Shown piece after piece: positions 57,890-64,000 of a DNA stretch of 64,000 nt (positions within the stretch are counted from its first letter, which is position 1; every line of letters begins with the position of its first letter). Made by a program: the position numbers and the translations under genes. The DNA is from Herbidospora solisilvae (GTDB taxonomy: Bacteria; Actinomycetota; Actinomycetes; Streptosporangiales; Streptosporangiaceae): assembly GCF_009901565.1 (NCBI RefSeq), contig NZ_WXEW01000007.1, forward strand, positions 62,001 to 126,000. Direction: 5' to 3'. The notes under the pieces are model-generated. The model was not told the DNA's origin, searched no databases, and worked only from the letters and a program-made list of their open reading frames with translations.

Positions 57890-57931
57890 ATGTTCAACGG
57901 TCTGCTCATTATTGGCAGGCGCGCCGGCTGA
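57890..57931 (+). CDS. cimA attenuator leader peptide (MFNGLLIIGRRAG)
   Basis: A 13-codon frame with CTG CTC ATT ATT, encoding Leu-Leu-Ile-Ile. TAAGCT (57874-57879) stands 10 nt before its ATG. The ATT codons are rare here and match the isoleucine product of the gene downstream. Its stop codon falls in the first arm of the antiterminator-type stem. Confidence 0.82.
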   Translation: MFNGLLIIGRRAG

Positions 57932-57984
57932 CGGATCATTCCAGCCAGGCGCGCAGACCTCTCACGCCCGTGAGGGGTCTTTTT
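57919..57984 (+). terminator. cimA attenuator: alternative stem and terminator
   Basis: Stem 1 pairs GCGCGCCGGCTG (57919-57930) with CAGCC-A-GGCGCGC (57942-57954), one bulged base. The terminator directly after it is AGACCTCTCAC (57955-57965), loop GCCC, GTGAGGGGTCT (57970-57980), then a T-run to 57984. The two stems abut, and the first overlaps the leader stop, so a stalled ribosome would alter folding. Confidence 0.85.
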
Positions 57985-58014
57985 GTTTGTCTCGCAATCA
58001 CCCAAGGAACCGAG

Positions 58015-59589
58015 ATGGCCGACGACCGCTTCCACGTGTACGACACCACGCTCCGCGACGGCGCCCAGCAGGAGGGGCTCAACCTCTCCGTTGCCGACAA
58101 GCTCGCCGTCGCCCGTCACCTGGACGCCCTGGGGGTCGGTTTCATCGAGGGCGGTTGGCCGGGCGCCAACCCCAAGGACACGGAGTTCTTCCGGCGCGCT
58201 CAAACAGAGCTCGACCTGAAGCACGCGCAACTCGCCGCGTTCGGCGCGACCCGCCGGGCCGGAGTGAAGGCCGCCGACGACCCATTGGTGGCCGCCCTGC
58301 GCGACTCCGGCGCGCCCGTCGTGACCCTTGTCGCCAAGAGCCACGACCGGCACGTCGAGCTGGCCCTCCGCACGACACTGGAGGAGAACCTCGCGATGAT
58401 CCGCGACACGGTCTCCCACCTGCGTGCGGAGGGCCAGCGGGTGTTCCTCGACGCCGAACACTTCTTCGACGGCTACAAGTCCAACCCCGCCTACGCCCTG
58501 GAGGTGCTCCGCACGGCGGCCGAGGCCGGGGCGTCGGTGATCGCCCTGTGCGACACCAACGGCGGGATGTTGCCCGACGAACTGGCGGACGTCGTCCACA
58601 ACGCGGTGCAGACCAGCGCCCGGATCGGCATCCACTGCCACGACGACACCGGCTGCGCGGTCGCCAACACCCTCGCCGCCGTGCGGGCCGGGGCGACCCA
58701 TGTGCAGGGCTGCGCCAACGGCTACGGCGAGCGCTCCGGCAACGCCAACCTGTTCACCGTGGTGGCCAACCTCCAGCTCAAGCGGGGCTTCGACCTCGTG
58801 CCGCCGGAGGCGCTGCGCGACATGACCCGCATCGCCCATGCCATCACCGAGGTCACCAACGTGACCCCCAACTCCCACGCCCCCTACGTCGGCGCCTCGG
58901 CCTTCGCCCACAAGGCCGGCCTGCACGCCTCGGCGATCAAGGTCGACCCGAACCTCTACCAGCACATCGACCCCGCCGAGGTCGGCAACGACATGCGCAT
59001 GCTGGTCTCCGACATGGCCGGCCGCGCCTCGGTCGAGCTGAAGGGCCGCGAGCTCGGCTACGACCTGAGCGGCGACCAGTCGCGTGAGCTGGTCGACCGG
59101 GTCAAGGACCTGGAGTCGCGCGGCCACACCTTCGAGGCCGCCGACGCGTCCTTCGAGCTTCTGCTCCGCGACACCCTCCACGGCGAGCGCCGCCGCCACT
59201 TCACGGTGGAGTCGTGGCGCGTGATCGTCGAACGCCGCCCGACGGGCGAGGTCGTCAGCGAGGCGACCGTGAAGGTCCACGCCAAGGGCGAACGCATCGT
59301 CGCGACCGGCGAGGGCAACGGCCCCGTGAACGCCCTCGACCGGGCGGTCCGGCTGGCGCTGGAGAAGCTCTACCCCGAGCTGGCGACCGTCGAGCTGATC
59401 GACTTCAAGGTCCGCATCCTGGAGGGCACCCACGGCACCGACGCGGTGACCCGCGTCCTGGTGACGTCAAGCGACCCGAAGGGCGACTGGAGCACGGTCG
59501 GCGTCGACGAGAACATCATCGAGGCGTCCTGGCAGGCCCTGGAGCAGGCCGTGACGTTCGGCCTGCTCCGCGCAGGTTATGAAATCTGA
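58015..59589 (+). CDS. cimA: (R)-citramalate synthase
   Basis: Condenses pyruvate and acetyl-CoA to citramalate, a threonine-independent route to 2-ketobutyrate and isoleucine. The protein has 524 aa with the LeuA-like order: HMGL barrel (VYDTTLRDGAQQEGLNLS, GFIEGGWPGANPKD, LCDTNGGMLP, GIHCHDDTGCAVAN), communication subdomain, and a C-terminal LeuA-dimer regulatory domain (~400-524). Distinction from 2-isopropylmalate synthase rests on the short N-terminus and the GGWPGANPKD block; the isoleucine-rich leader supports it. AAGGAA lies 6 nt before the ATG. Repeat A3 begins at its stop codon. Confidence 0.9.
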   Translation: MADDRFHVYDTTLRDGAQQEGLNLSVADKLAVARHLDALGVGFIEGGWPGANPKDTEFFRRAQTELDLKHAQLAAFGATRRAGVKAADDPLVAALRDSGAPVVTLVAKSHDRHVELALRTTLEENLAMIRDTVSHLRAEGQRVFLDAEHFFDGYKSNPAYALEVLRTAAEAGASVIALCDTNGGMLPDELADVVHNAVQTSARIGIHCHDDTGCAVANTLAAVRAGATHVQGCANGYGERSGNANLFTVVANLQLKRGFDLVPPEALRDMTRIAHAITEVTNVTPNSHAPYVGASAFAHKAGLHASAIKVDPNLYQHIDPAEVGNDMRMLVSDMAGRASVELKGRELGYDLSGDQSRELVDRVKDLESRGHTFEAADASFELLLRDTLHGERRRHFTVESWRVIVERRPTGEVVSEATVKVHAKGERIVATGEGNGPVNALDRAVRLALEKLYPELATVELIDFKVRILEGTHGTDAVTRVLVTSSDPKGDWSTVGVDENIIEASWQALEQAVTFGLLRAGYEI

Positions 59590-59692
59590 CTGCCGCGCCT
59601 CCGGCACGGCTGCTCGGTCGCCTTGAGTCTGGGTCTTCCCTCGTCACTCCGGTTCGCTTCGCTCTCCTGCGTTCCTCAGTCCAGACCCAGAC
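59585..59692 (+). repeat. Structured intergenic repeat family A, copy 3
   Basis: Begins TCTGACT, in which the TGA is the cimA stop codon. Hairpin 1 is GCCGCGCC-TCC-GGCACGGC (59592-59610, one C-A mismatch). After 16 nt, hairpin 2 has 10-bp arms GTCTGGGTCT (59627-59636) and AGACCCAGAC (59683-59692) around a 46-nt loop. The loop differs from copy 2 at two positions, but both arms are changed in a compensating way. Confidence 0.92.
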
Positions 59693-59705
59693 GCTCTCTC
59701 GCGAT

Positions 59706-61373
59706 CTAGACGAGGTCCTTACCCGAGATCTTGAACGAGACGGGGCCGTTCGGGGTGTGCGCGATGACCGTGCGCCCCGAACAGGTCACCGAGCCCTCGG
59801 CGGTGCCCGGCACGACCACGGTGAGCAGGCCCTTGGCCGACGGCGACACGATCACCGGGGCGGCGGTCTTCTGCATGTAGGTCTGGGAGATCCAGCCCTG
59901 GAAGGGCTTCGGCTGTCCAGAGACGATCTTCTGGCCCTTCACCGGTTTGCAGCCCGGCAGCACGAACTGCACGACCGAGGCCCGCCAGTCGTTGTCCTTC
60001 ACCACGACCCGGCCGCCGTCGTTCCCGACGACCGAGAACCGCGGGTCGAGGTGCCAGAGGTTGCGCACCTTCCCGGACGCGACCGTGTCGAGCACCGCCA
60101 TGACGTCCTTCTTGTCGTGGTTGACCAGCACGGCCCGGGTCCGGCTGACGCCGTAGGCCCGGTCGGTCAGCGTGTACGACTGGCGGTCGTCCTTGACGGT
60201 CTTCTTGGTCAGCGACGACGGCGTGCCCGGCCGCAGCCTGCGGCCCTGCGGGATCGGGACGTTGTGGGCCTCGGGACTGAGGGTCCAGTTGCGGTAGGGG
60301 CTCGGCTCGTAGGAGTGGAACCCGGCCTCGGTCAGGATCGGCCGGCCCTGGGCGTAGTAGGTGACGCCGAGGTGGTCTTCGTGGCCGTGGAACTTCATGC
60401 CGGGGCCGTACCGGATCGAGTAGTAGGAGGCGTCCTTTGCATCCCAGGCGGACCGCCCGAAGACGTACCCGGCCTTGTAGATCTGGACCTTCGAGTCGGG
60501 CCGGGCGTAGGCCACCGGCTGCACGTCGGCCGCGCCGTCGCCGATCGGCACCAGGAAGCCGTTGGGCATCGTGGCGGCCGAGATGTGCTCGGGCATCAGG
60601 TCGAAACGCGAGGCCATCTCGGCGGGCACCTTCTGGCCGCACTCGCGGATCCGGTCCATGGCGACCTTGAGCCGCTCGTGGAAGTAGATCGCGTACCGGG
60701 GCGACTGCTCCAGGAGGGCGCCCTGGGAGTCGACGTCCATCTTGGTGGTCGTGGTCATCCGGCTCAGCGCCTTGGCCTTCCACGCCTTGTTGTCCATGCG
60801 GCACCCGACGCCCAGCAGGGCGATGTCGGCGTCGAGCCCGTGGTTGTGGCCCCACTTGTAGTGGGAGTTGTCGTTGAGGAACCGCGCGTGGCCGTGGAGG
60901 CTGTCGGTCAGCCACTTGGCCGAGACGTGCTTCGACAGGCACACCAGCACCGGCGTCCGCAACGAGACGGTGTGCTCGGCCCACGCCAGCTTCGGCGTGT
61001 TGCGCCCGTGGTAGGGGTTCTTCTCCACCCAGTCCTTGATCACGGCCGTGCCGCGGGCCAGGTAGGACGCCTTGCCGGTGGTCTCGTAGTCGGCCACCAG
61101 CCGCCCGGCCCAGCGCAGCGACTGGAACACCATGACCCAGGACCGGTTCTTGTACGGGTCGAGCTTCCAGTCGACCCTGTCACCGATCTTCACCGGGTCG
61201 AGATCGAGGAACCCCAGCTCGCCGTCCATGACCTCGGGGGAGGTCGGCGTCGAGGGCAACCACTCACCCTGACACTCGGGCGTCTTCGCCACGGCATGGG
61301 CGGGCCCGGCCTGGATCAGGCTCCCTAACACGACAAGAACGGCGAACACGCCGAATCGGATACGGCGCGTCAC
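59706..61373 (-). CDS. Secreted heparinase II/III-like polysaccharide lyase
   Basis: A 555-aa exported protein from the GTG at 61373, chosen because GGAAGGAA ends 5 nt before it and the Sec signal (RRIRFGVFAVLVVLGSLI, cleavage near GPAHA) follows at once. The N-terminal half is an (alpha/alpha) toroid typical of the alginate lyase/heparinase group (SLRWAGRLVADY, WGHNHGLDADIALL); the C-terminal half is the Heparinase II/III-like beta domain with KFHGHEDHLGVTYYAQGR and TEAGFHSYEPSPYRNW. These are the putative catalytic His/Tyr regions. The polysaccharide cannot be named. It stands alone, convergent with cimA across repeat A3. Confidence 0.82.
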   Translation of the reverse strand: MTRRIRFGVFAVLVVLGSLIQAGPAHAVAKTPECQGEWLPSTPTSPEVMDGELGFLDLDPVKIGDRVDWKLDPYKNRSWVMVFQSLRWAGRLVADYETTGKASYLARGTAVIKDWVEKNPYHGRNTPKLAWAEHTVSLRTPVLVCLSKHVSAKWLTDSLHGHARFLNDNSHYKWGHNHGLDADIALLGVGCRMDNKAWKAKALSRMTTTTKMDVDSQGALLEQSPRYAIYFHERLKVAMDRIRECGQKVPAEMASRFDLMPEHISAATMPNGFLVPIGDGAADVQPVAYARPDSKVQIYKAGYVFGRSAWDAKDASYYSIRYGPGMKFHGHEDHLGVTYYAQGRPILTEAGFHSYEPSPYRNWTLSPEAHNVPIPQGRRLRPGTPSSLTKKTVKDDRQSYTLTDRAYGVSRTRAVLVNHDKKDVMAVLDTVASGKVRNLWHLDPRFSVVGNDGGRVVVKDNDWRASVVQFVLPGCKPVKGQKIVSGQPKPFQGWISQTYMQKTAAPVIVSPSAKGLLTVVVPGTAEGSVTCSGRTVIAHTPNGPVSFKISGKDLV

Positions 61374-61536
61374 GCCTGTTCCTTCCATACGGGGGGCGCG
61401 GCTCATGCTGGCCGACGGTACGTCGCAGGTCAAGTCGGTCGGCAGAGCCTGGGAAACACCTGAGAAGCGGGGAACGTGCTAATCGACGATCTCGTCGAGA
61501 GCCGGCCGGAGTGCAAGATCACTGGACCACATATGT

Positions 61537-61932
61537 CTATGAGGCGGAACGCCTGGCCTCGATCGCCTCCCGCGCACGACGCATCTCGGCCTTGAGGGCG
61601 GGCGCCGCCTGTTCGGCCACCTCGCGAAGGACCGGAAAGCGCTCTTCCCAGGTCTCGACATATGCGGGCCCGAGCATCCGGTGCAGTCGAGGCCACGCCT
61701 CAAGCAGCCGGTCGAAGGCCAGGTAGTGCTCCACGTCGGCCCGCACGCCCTCCGTGATGACGATCTGGTACATCATCCGGCATTCGGTGGGGTCGCCCAC
61801 GTCGAAGCTGCGCTGGCCCGACCAGCAGAGGTGCAACGGCAACTCGACCACGCCGTCGACCGGGCCGCGCAGCGCCGCCAGTGAGGTGGACGCGCGGTCC
61901 GGGACGTCCGCGTAGCGGCTCGGAAGGGCCAT
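61537..61932 (-). CDS. Small soluble protein, unknown function
   Basis: A 131-aa protein starting MALPSRYADVPD that I do not recognise. The first half looks like a short alpha/beta domain (GVVELPLHLCWSGQRSFDVGD, MMYQIVITEGVRADVEHYL); the C-terminal ~30 residues are charged and helical (LKAEMRRAREAIEARRSAS). Codon bias is normal for the window. The ATG at 61932 is selected over an upstream in-frame ATG at 61965, which lies over an extension with little bias. No ribosome site is obvious, so a leaderless start is possible. Nothing in the neighbourhood fixes its role. Confidence 0.65.
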   Translation of the reverse strand: MALPSRYADVPDRASTSLAALRGPVDGVVELPLHLCWSGQRSFDVGDPTECRMMYQIVITEGVRADVEHYLAFDRLLEAWPRLHRMLGPAYVETWEERFPVLREVAEQAAPALKAEMRRAREAIEARRSAS

Positions 61933-61993
61933 GTCCCCAGTATCCCCTCGCCCCTCCCGCCGCACAGCTCTTTGGTTCAGATCCCGTATAGGA

Positions 61994-62275
61994 CTAGCTT
62001 GCCGCCGGTCCGGCGCTCTGGACCACGTCGAAGGTCCACACCTCCGCCTGGCCCTGCCCGTGCCCCTGCCCCGACCACCGCTGGAAGTCCTCCTCGCTGC
62101 GCCAGCGCGTGTAGACCAGGTATCTGTCCGTCCCCTCGACCGGGCGCAGGAGTTCGAACCACTCGAAGCCGTCGGCCGTCTCCACCGTTCCGGCGCGGCC
62201 GGCGAAGCGCCGTTCGAGGTCGTCGCGCATCTCCGCCGGGACGGTCAGGACGTTGATCTTCACTACCGATGCCAT
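61994..62275 (-). CDS. Antibiotic biosynthesis monooxygenase (ABM) domain protein
   Basis: A 93-aa ferredoxin-like dimer-forming protein of the ABM family (VKINVLTVPAEMRDDLERRFAGRAGTV, FEWFELLRP, RYLVYTRWRSEEDFQRW). Relatives include cofactor-free monooxygenases and haem-degrading enzymes such as MhuD; FEWFELLRP and W in RWSGQG recall the haem-type subset, but assignment is not secure. TAAGGT (complement of 62282-62287) ends 6 nt before the ATG, so it is probably leaderless, and it is divergent from the FAH-family gene with 32 bp between starts. Confidence 0.85.
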   Translation of the reverse strand: MASVVKINVLTVPAEMRDDLERRFAGRAGTVETADGFEWFELLRPVEGTDRYLVYTRWRSEEDFQRWSGQGHGQGQAEVWTFDVVQSAGPAAS

Positions 62276-62307
62276 GGCGCCACCTTACGAGGCACTAGCC
62301 TGGGACG

Positions 62308-63078
62308 GTGCGTATCGCGAGGTTCTCCACTGGTGGCGGGGTCGCCTTCGGTGTGGTCGAAGAGGGCGAGCAGGTGCTCGCGAGGATCGACGGGCATCCC
62401 TTCGGCGGGGTGTCGCTGACGGGGGAGCGGTTCCCCGTCGCCGAGGTGCGCATGGTCGCGCCGATGTTGCCGTCCAAGGTCGTGGCGATCGGGCGCAACT
62501 ACGCCGACCACGCCAGGGAGATGGGCAACGACGTGCCGGAAGAGCCGATGATCTTCCTGAAGCCGTCGACCTCGGTGATCGGGCACAACGAGCCGATCGC
62601 CTACCCCGAGCACCTCACCCAGCACGTCGACTACGAGGGCGAGCTCGCCGTCGTCATCGGGCGGCTCTGCCGCGACGTGCCGGTCGAGCGGGCCAATGAC
62701 GTCATCCTCGGTTACACCTGCGCCAACGACGTGACCGCCCGCGACCTGCAGAAGAAGGACGTCCAGTTCACCCGGGCCAAGGGGTTCGACACGTTCTGCC
62801 CGCTCGGGCCGTGGATCGAGACCGACCTCGACGCGTCCGACCTCGCGCTCACCACGACGGTCAACGGCGAGTTGCGGCAGAGCGGGCGCACCTCCCAGCT
62901 GATCTTCGACATCCCGGCGCTCATCGCCCACGTGAGCGCCGTCATGACCCTCCTGCCGGGTGACGTCATCCTCACCGGCACCCCCGCCGGCGTCGGGCCG
63001 GTCAAGCCCGGTGACGAGGTCTCCGTGGGCATCGAAGGCATTGGAACTCTCACCAACAGGGTTGTCTCTCGTGACTGA
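62308..63078 (+). CDS. Fumarylacetoacetate hydrolase (FAH) family protein
   Basis: A 256-aa metal-dependent enzyme of the FAH/HpcE fold. The core motifs are [25 protein letters not shown], the metal site [12 protein letters not shown] (two Glu), [17 protein letters not shown] and [17 protein letters not shown]. Members hydrolyse or decarboxylate acylpyruvates or act as isomerases; substrate is unknown. It corresponds to Rv2993c, which also lies just before the glutamyl-tRNA synthetase gene. The GTG at 62308 stands 6 nt after TAGCCT. The stop lies 8 nt inside gltX (63071-63078), so the two are co-transcribed. Confidence 0.92.
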   Translation: MRIARFSTGGGVAFGVVEEGEQVLARIDGHPFGGVSLTGERFPVAEVRMVAPMLPSKVVAIGRNYADHAREMGNDVPEEPMIFLKPSTSVIGHNEPIAYPEHLTQHVDYEGELAVVIGRLCRDVPVERANDVILGYTCANDVTARDLQKKDVQFTRAKGFDTFCPLGPWIETDLDASDLALTTTVNGELRQSGRTSQLIFDIPALIAHVSAVMTLLPGDVILTGTPAGVGPVKPGDEVSVGIEGIGTLTNRVVSRD

Positions 63079-64000
63079 GGTACGTGTTCGCTTCGCGCCG
63101 TCCCCGACCGGCATGTTCCACGTGGGCGGCGCCCGGTCGGCCCTCTTCAACTGGGCCGTCGCCGAGCAGACCGGCGGCAGGTTCGTGCTCCGGATCGAGG
63201 ACACCGACGCCGCCCGCAACCGCCCCGAGTGGACCGAGGGCATCATCTCGGCGCTAGCGTGGATCGGCATCCACAGCGAGTCGCCGCTGTTCGAGGGGCC
63301 CTACTTCCAGTCGTCCTACGCCGACCAGCACCGCGAGACGGCCGCCCGCCTCTTCAAGGAGGGCCGCGCCTACCACTGCACGTGCACCCGCGACGACGTG
63401 AAGGCCCGCACGGGTTCGGAGCACAAGGGCTACGACGGTCACTGCCGCGACCGCGGCCTCACCGAGGGCGCGCTGCGCTTCCGCACCCCCGACACCGGCG
63501 TCACCGTGGTCGAAGACCTGGTCAGGGGCACGGTCGAGTTCCCCAACGACGCGATGGAAGACTTCGTGATCTCCCGCGCCGACGGCTCGCCGCTGTTCGT
63601 GCTGGCCAACGTGGTCGACGACGTCGAGATGCGCATCACCGAGGTCATCCGCGCCGAGGAGCACCTGTCGAACACGCCGAAGCAGCAGCTGCTGTGGGAG
63701 GCGCTCGGCCACACCCCGCCCGTGTGGGCGCACCTCCCGGTGATCGTCAACGAGAAGCGCCAGAAGTTGTCGAAGCGGCGCGACAAGGTGGCCCTGGAGT
63801 CCTACCGCGACGAGGGCTACCTGGCCGAGGCCATGGTCAACTACCTGATGCTGCTCGGCTGGGGCCCCGGCGACGACCGCGAGATCATGCCGTGGTCGGA
63901 GATGGCCCCCCTGTTCGACCTCCGCAACGTCAACCTGTCGTCGGCCTTCTTCGACGAGAAGAAGCTGCGCGCCTTCAACGGCGAGTACATCCGCAAGCTG
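63071..64000 (+). CDS. gltX: Glutamyl-tRNA synthetase GltX (5' part only)
   Basis: Charges tRNA-Glu, and probably tRNA-Gln, with glutamate. The 310 codons in the window run to the edge in frame, without a stop. Motifs: [20 protein letters not shown] contains the HIGH-class signature as [13 protein letters not shown]...GHCRDR is a zinc-site region; [10 protein letters not shown] is the KMSKS-type loop; the start of the anticodon-binding part is present. It begins with a GTG at 63071, overlapping the FAH-family stop by 8 nt. With GatCAB in the window and no glnS seen, a non-discriminating enzyme is likely, but glnS could be elsewhere. Confidence 0.96.
   Translation, partial: MTEVRVRFAPSPTGMFHVGGARSALFNWAVAEQTGGRFVLRIEDTDAARNRPEWTEGIISALAWIGIHSESPLFEGPYFQSSYADQHRETAARLFKEGRAYHCTCTRDDVKARTGSEHKGYDGHCRDRGLTEGALRFRTPDTGVTVVEDLVRGTVEFPNDAMEDFVISRADGSPLFVLANVVDDVEMRITEVIRAEEHLSNTPKQQLLWEALGHTPPVWAHLPVIVNEKRQKLSKRRDKVALESYRDEGYLAEAMVNYLMLLGWGPGDDREIMPWSEMAPLFDLRNVNLSSAFFDEKKLRAFNGEYIRKL

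Noticed and set aside
62145-62175. GTTCGAACC resembling a tRNA T-loop
   Set aside because: It lies inside the ABM gene and no acceptor or anticodon stems can be formed around it.

Overview
The window is chromosomal DNA from a high-GC Gram-positive actinomycete, most likely a filamentous member of the Streptosporangiales. The grounds are GC-rich codons with G/C at nearly every third position, GTG starts, a complete GlgE maltosyltransferase pathway, tandem PknB-type kinases, Tat and lipoprotein signals, a CebR-type cellulose operator, and a gene order (etfBA, iscS, mnmA, metE-like, ligA, gatCAB, lppZ-like, ilvBNC, serA, leuB, FAH, gltX) that matches the M. tuberculosis Rv3029c-Rv2992c segment as I remember it. 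The genus is inference. I see no rRNA, tRNA, CRISPR array, transposase or prophage.

Layout. 1-9.3 kb: alpha-glucan/trehalose metabolism, with glgE-treS-mak-glgB on the minus strand (glgB is cut by the window edge) and glgP divergent. 9.4-12.4 kb: a tightly overlapping four-gene operon (small coiled-coil protein, M55 D-aminopeptidase, Tat-exported flavin amine oxidase, YbaK-like deacylase). 12.5-18.1 kb: three adjacent membrane Ser/Thr kinases. 18.2-28.4 kb: etfBA, cysteine desulfurase, mnmA, a metallo-hydrolase, a MetE-like protein and ligA. 28.7-32.5 kb: a secreted GH6-CBM2 cellulase under a perfect CebR operator, and a membrane GGDEF-EAL protein. 32.5-37.6 kb: gatC-gatA, then a two-gene ATPase/DUF4276 cassette, then gatB. 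38-45 kb: VanW-type membrane protein, sorbosone-dehydrogenase lipoprotein, D-2-hydroxyacid dehydrogenase and a second GGDEF-EAL protein. 45-59.6 kb: branched-chain amino acid and serine synthesis (ilvBNC, serA, leuB, ilvE, cimA), interrupted by a convergent or minus-strand group (FHA, CAP, GPH transporter, SseB-like). 59.7-64 kb: a polysaccharide lyase, small proteins, an FAH-family enzyme and the 5' part of gltX.

How it works together. GlgE, TreS, maltokinase and GlgB make branched alpha-glucan from trehalose, and GlgP degrades it. GltX and GatCAB together suggest Gln-tRNA(Gln) is made by transamidation. Three short reading frames rich in Ile/Leu/Val codons precede ilvB, the leuB region and cimA, each followed by a hairpin. 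Two of the hairpins are textbook intrinsic terminators, so branched-chain synthesis is probably controlled by ribosome-mediated attenuation. A second shared signal, CGTCTCA-N5-TGAGA, lies upstream of both ilvB and leuB. Many genes have a TAnnnT element 6-10 nt before the start codon, so leaderless transcripts are probably common.

The least explained features are the ATPase/DUF4276 pair seamlessly embedded in the gat operon (possibly a split OLD/PARIS-like defence module), a ~107-nt structured intergenic repeat that begins at the stop codon of three different genes with covarying stems around a constant 46-nt loop, and a second GC-rich intergenic repeat present four times. Most other long open frames in the sequence are GC-driven shadows of real genes and are not listed.
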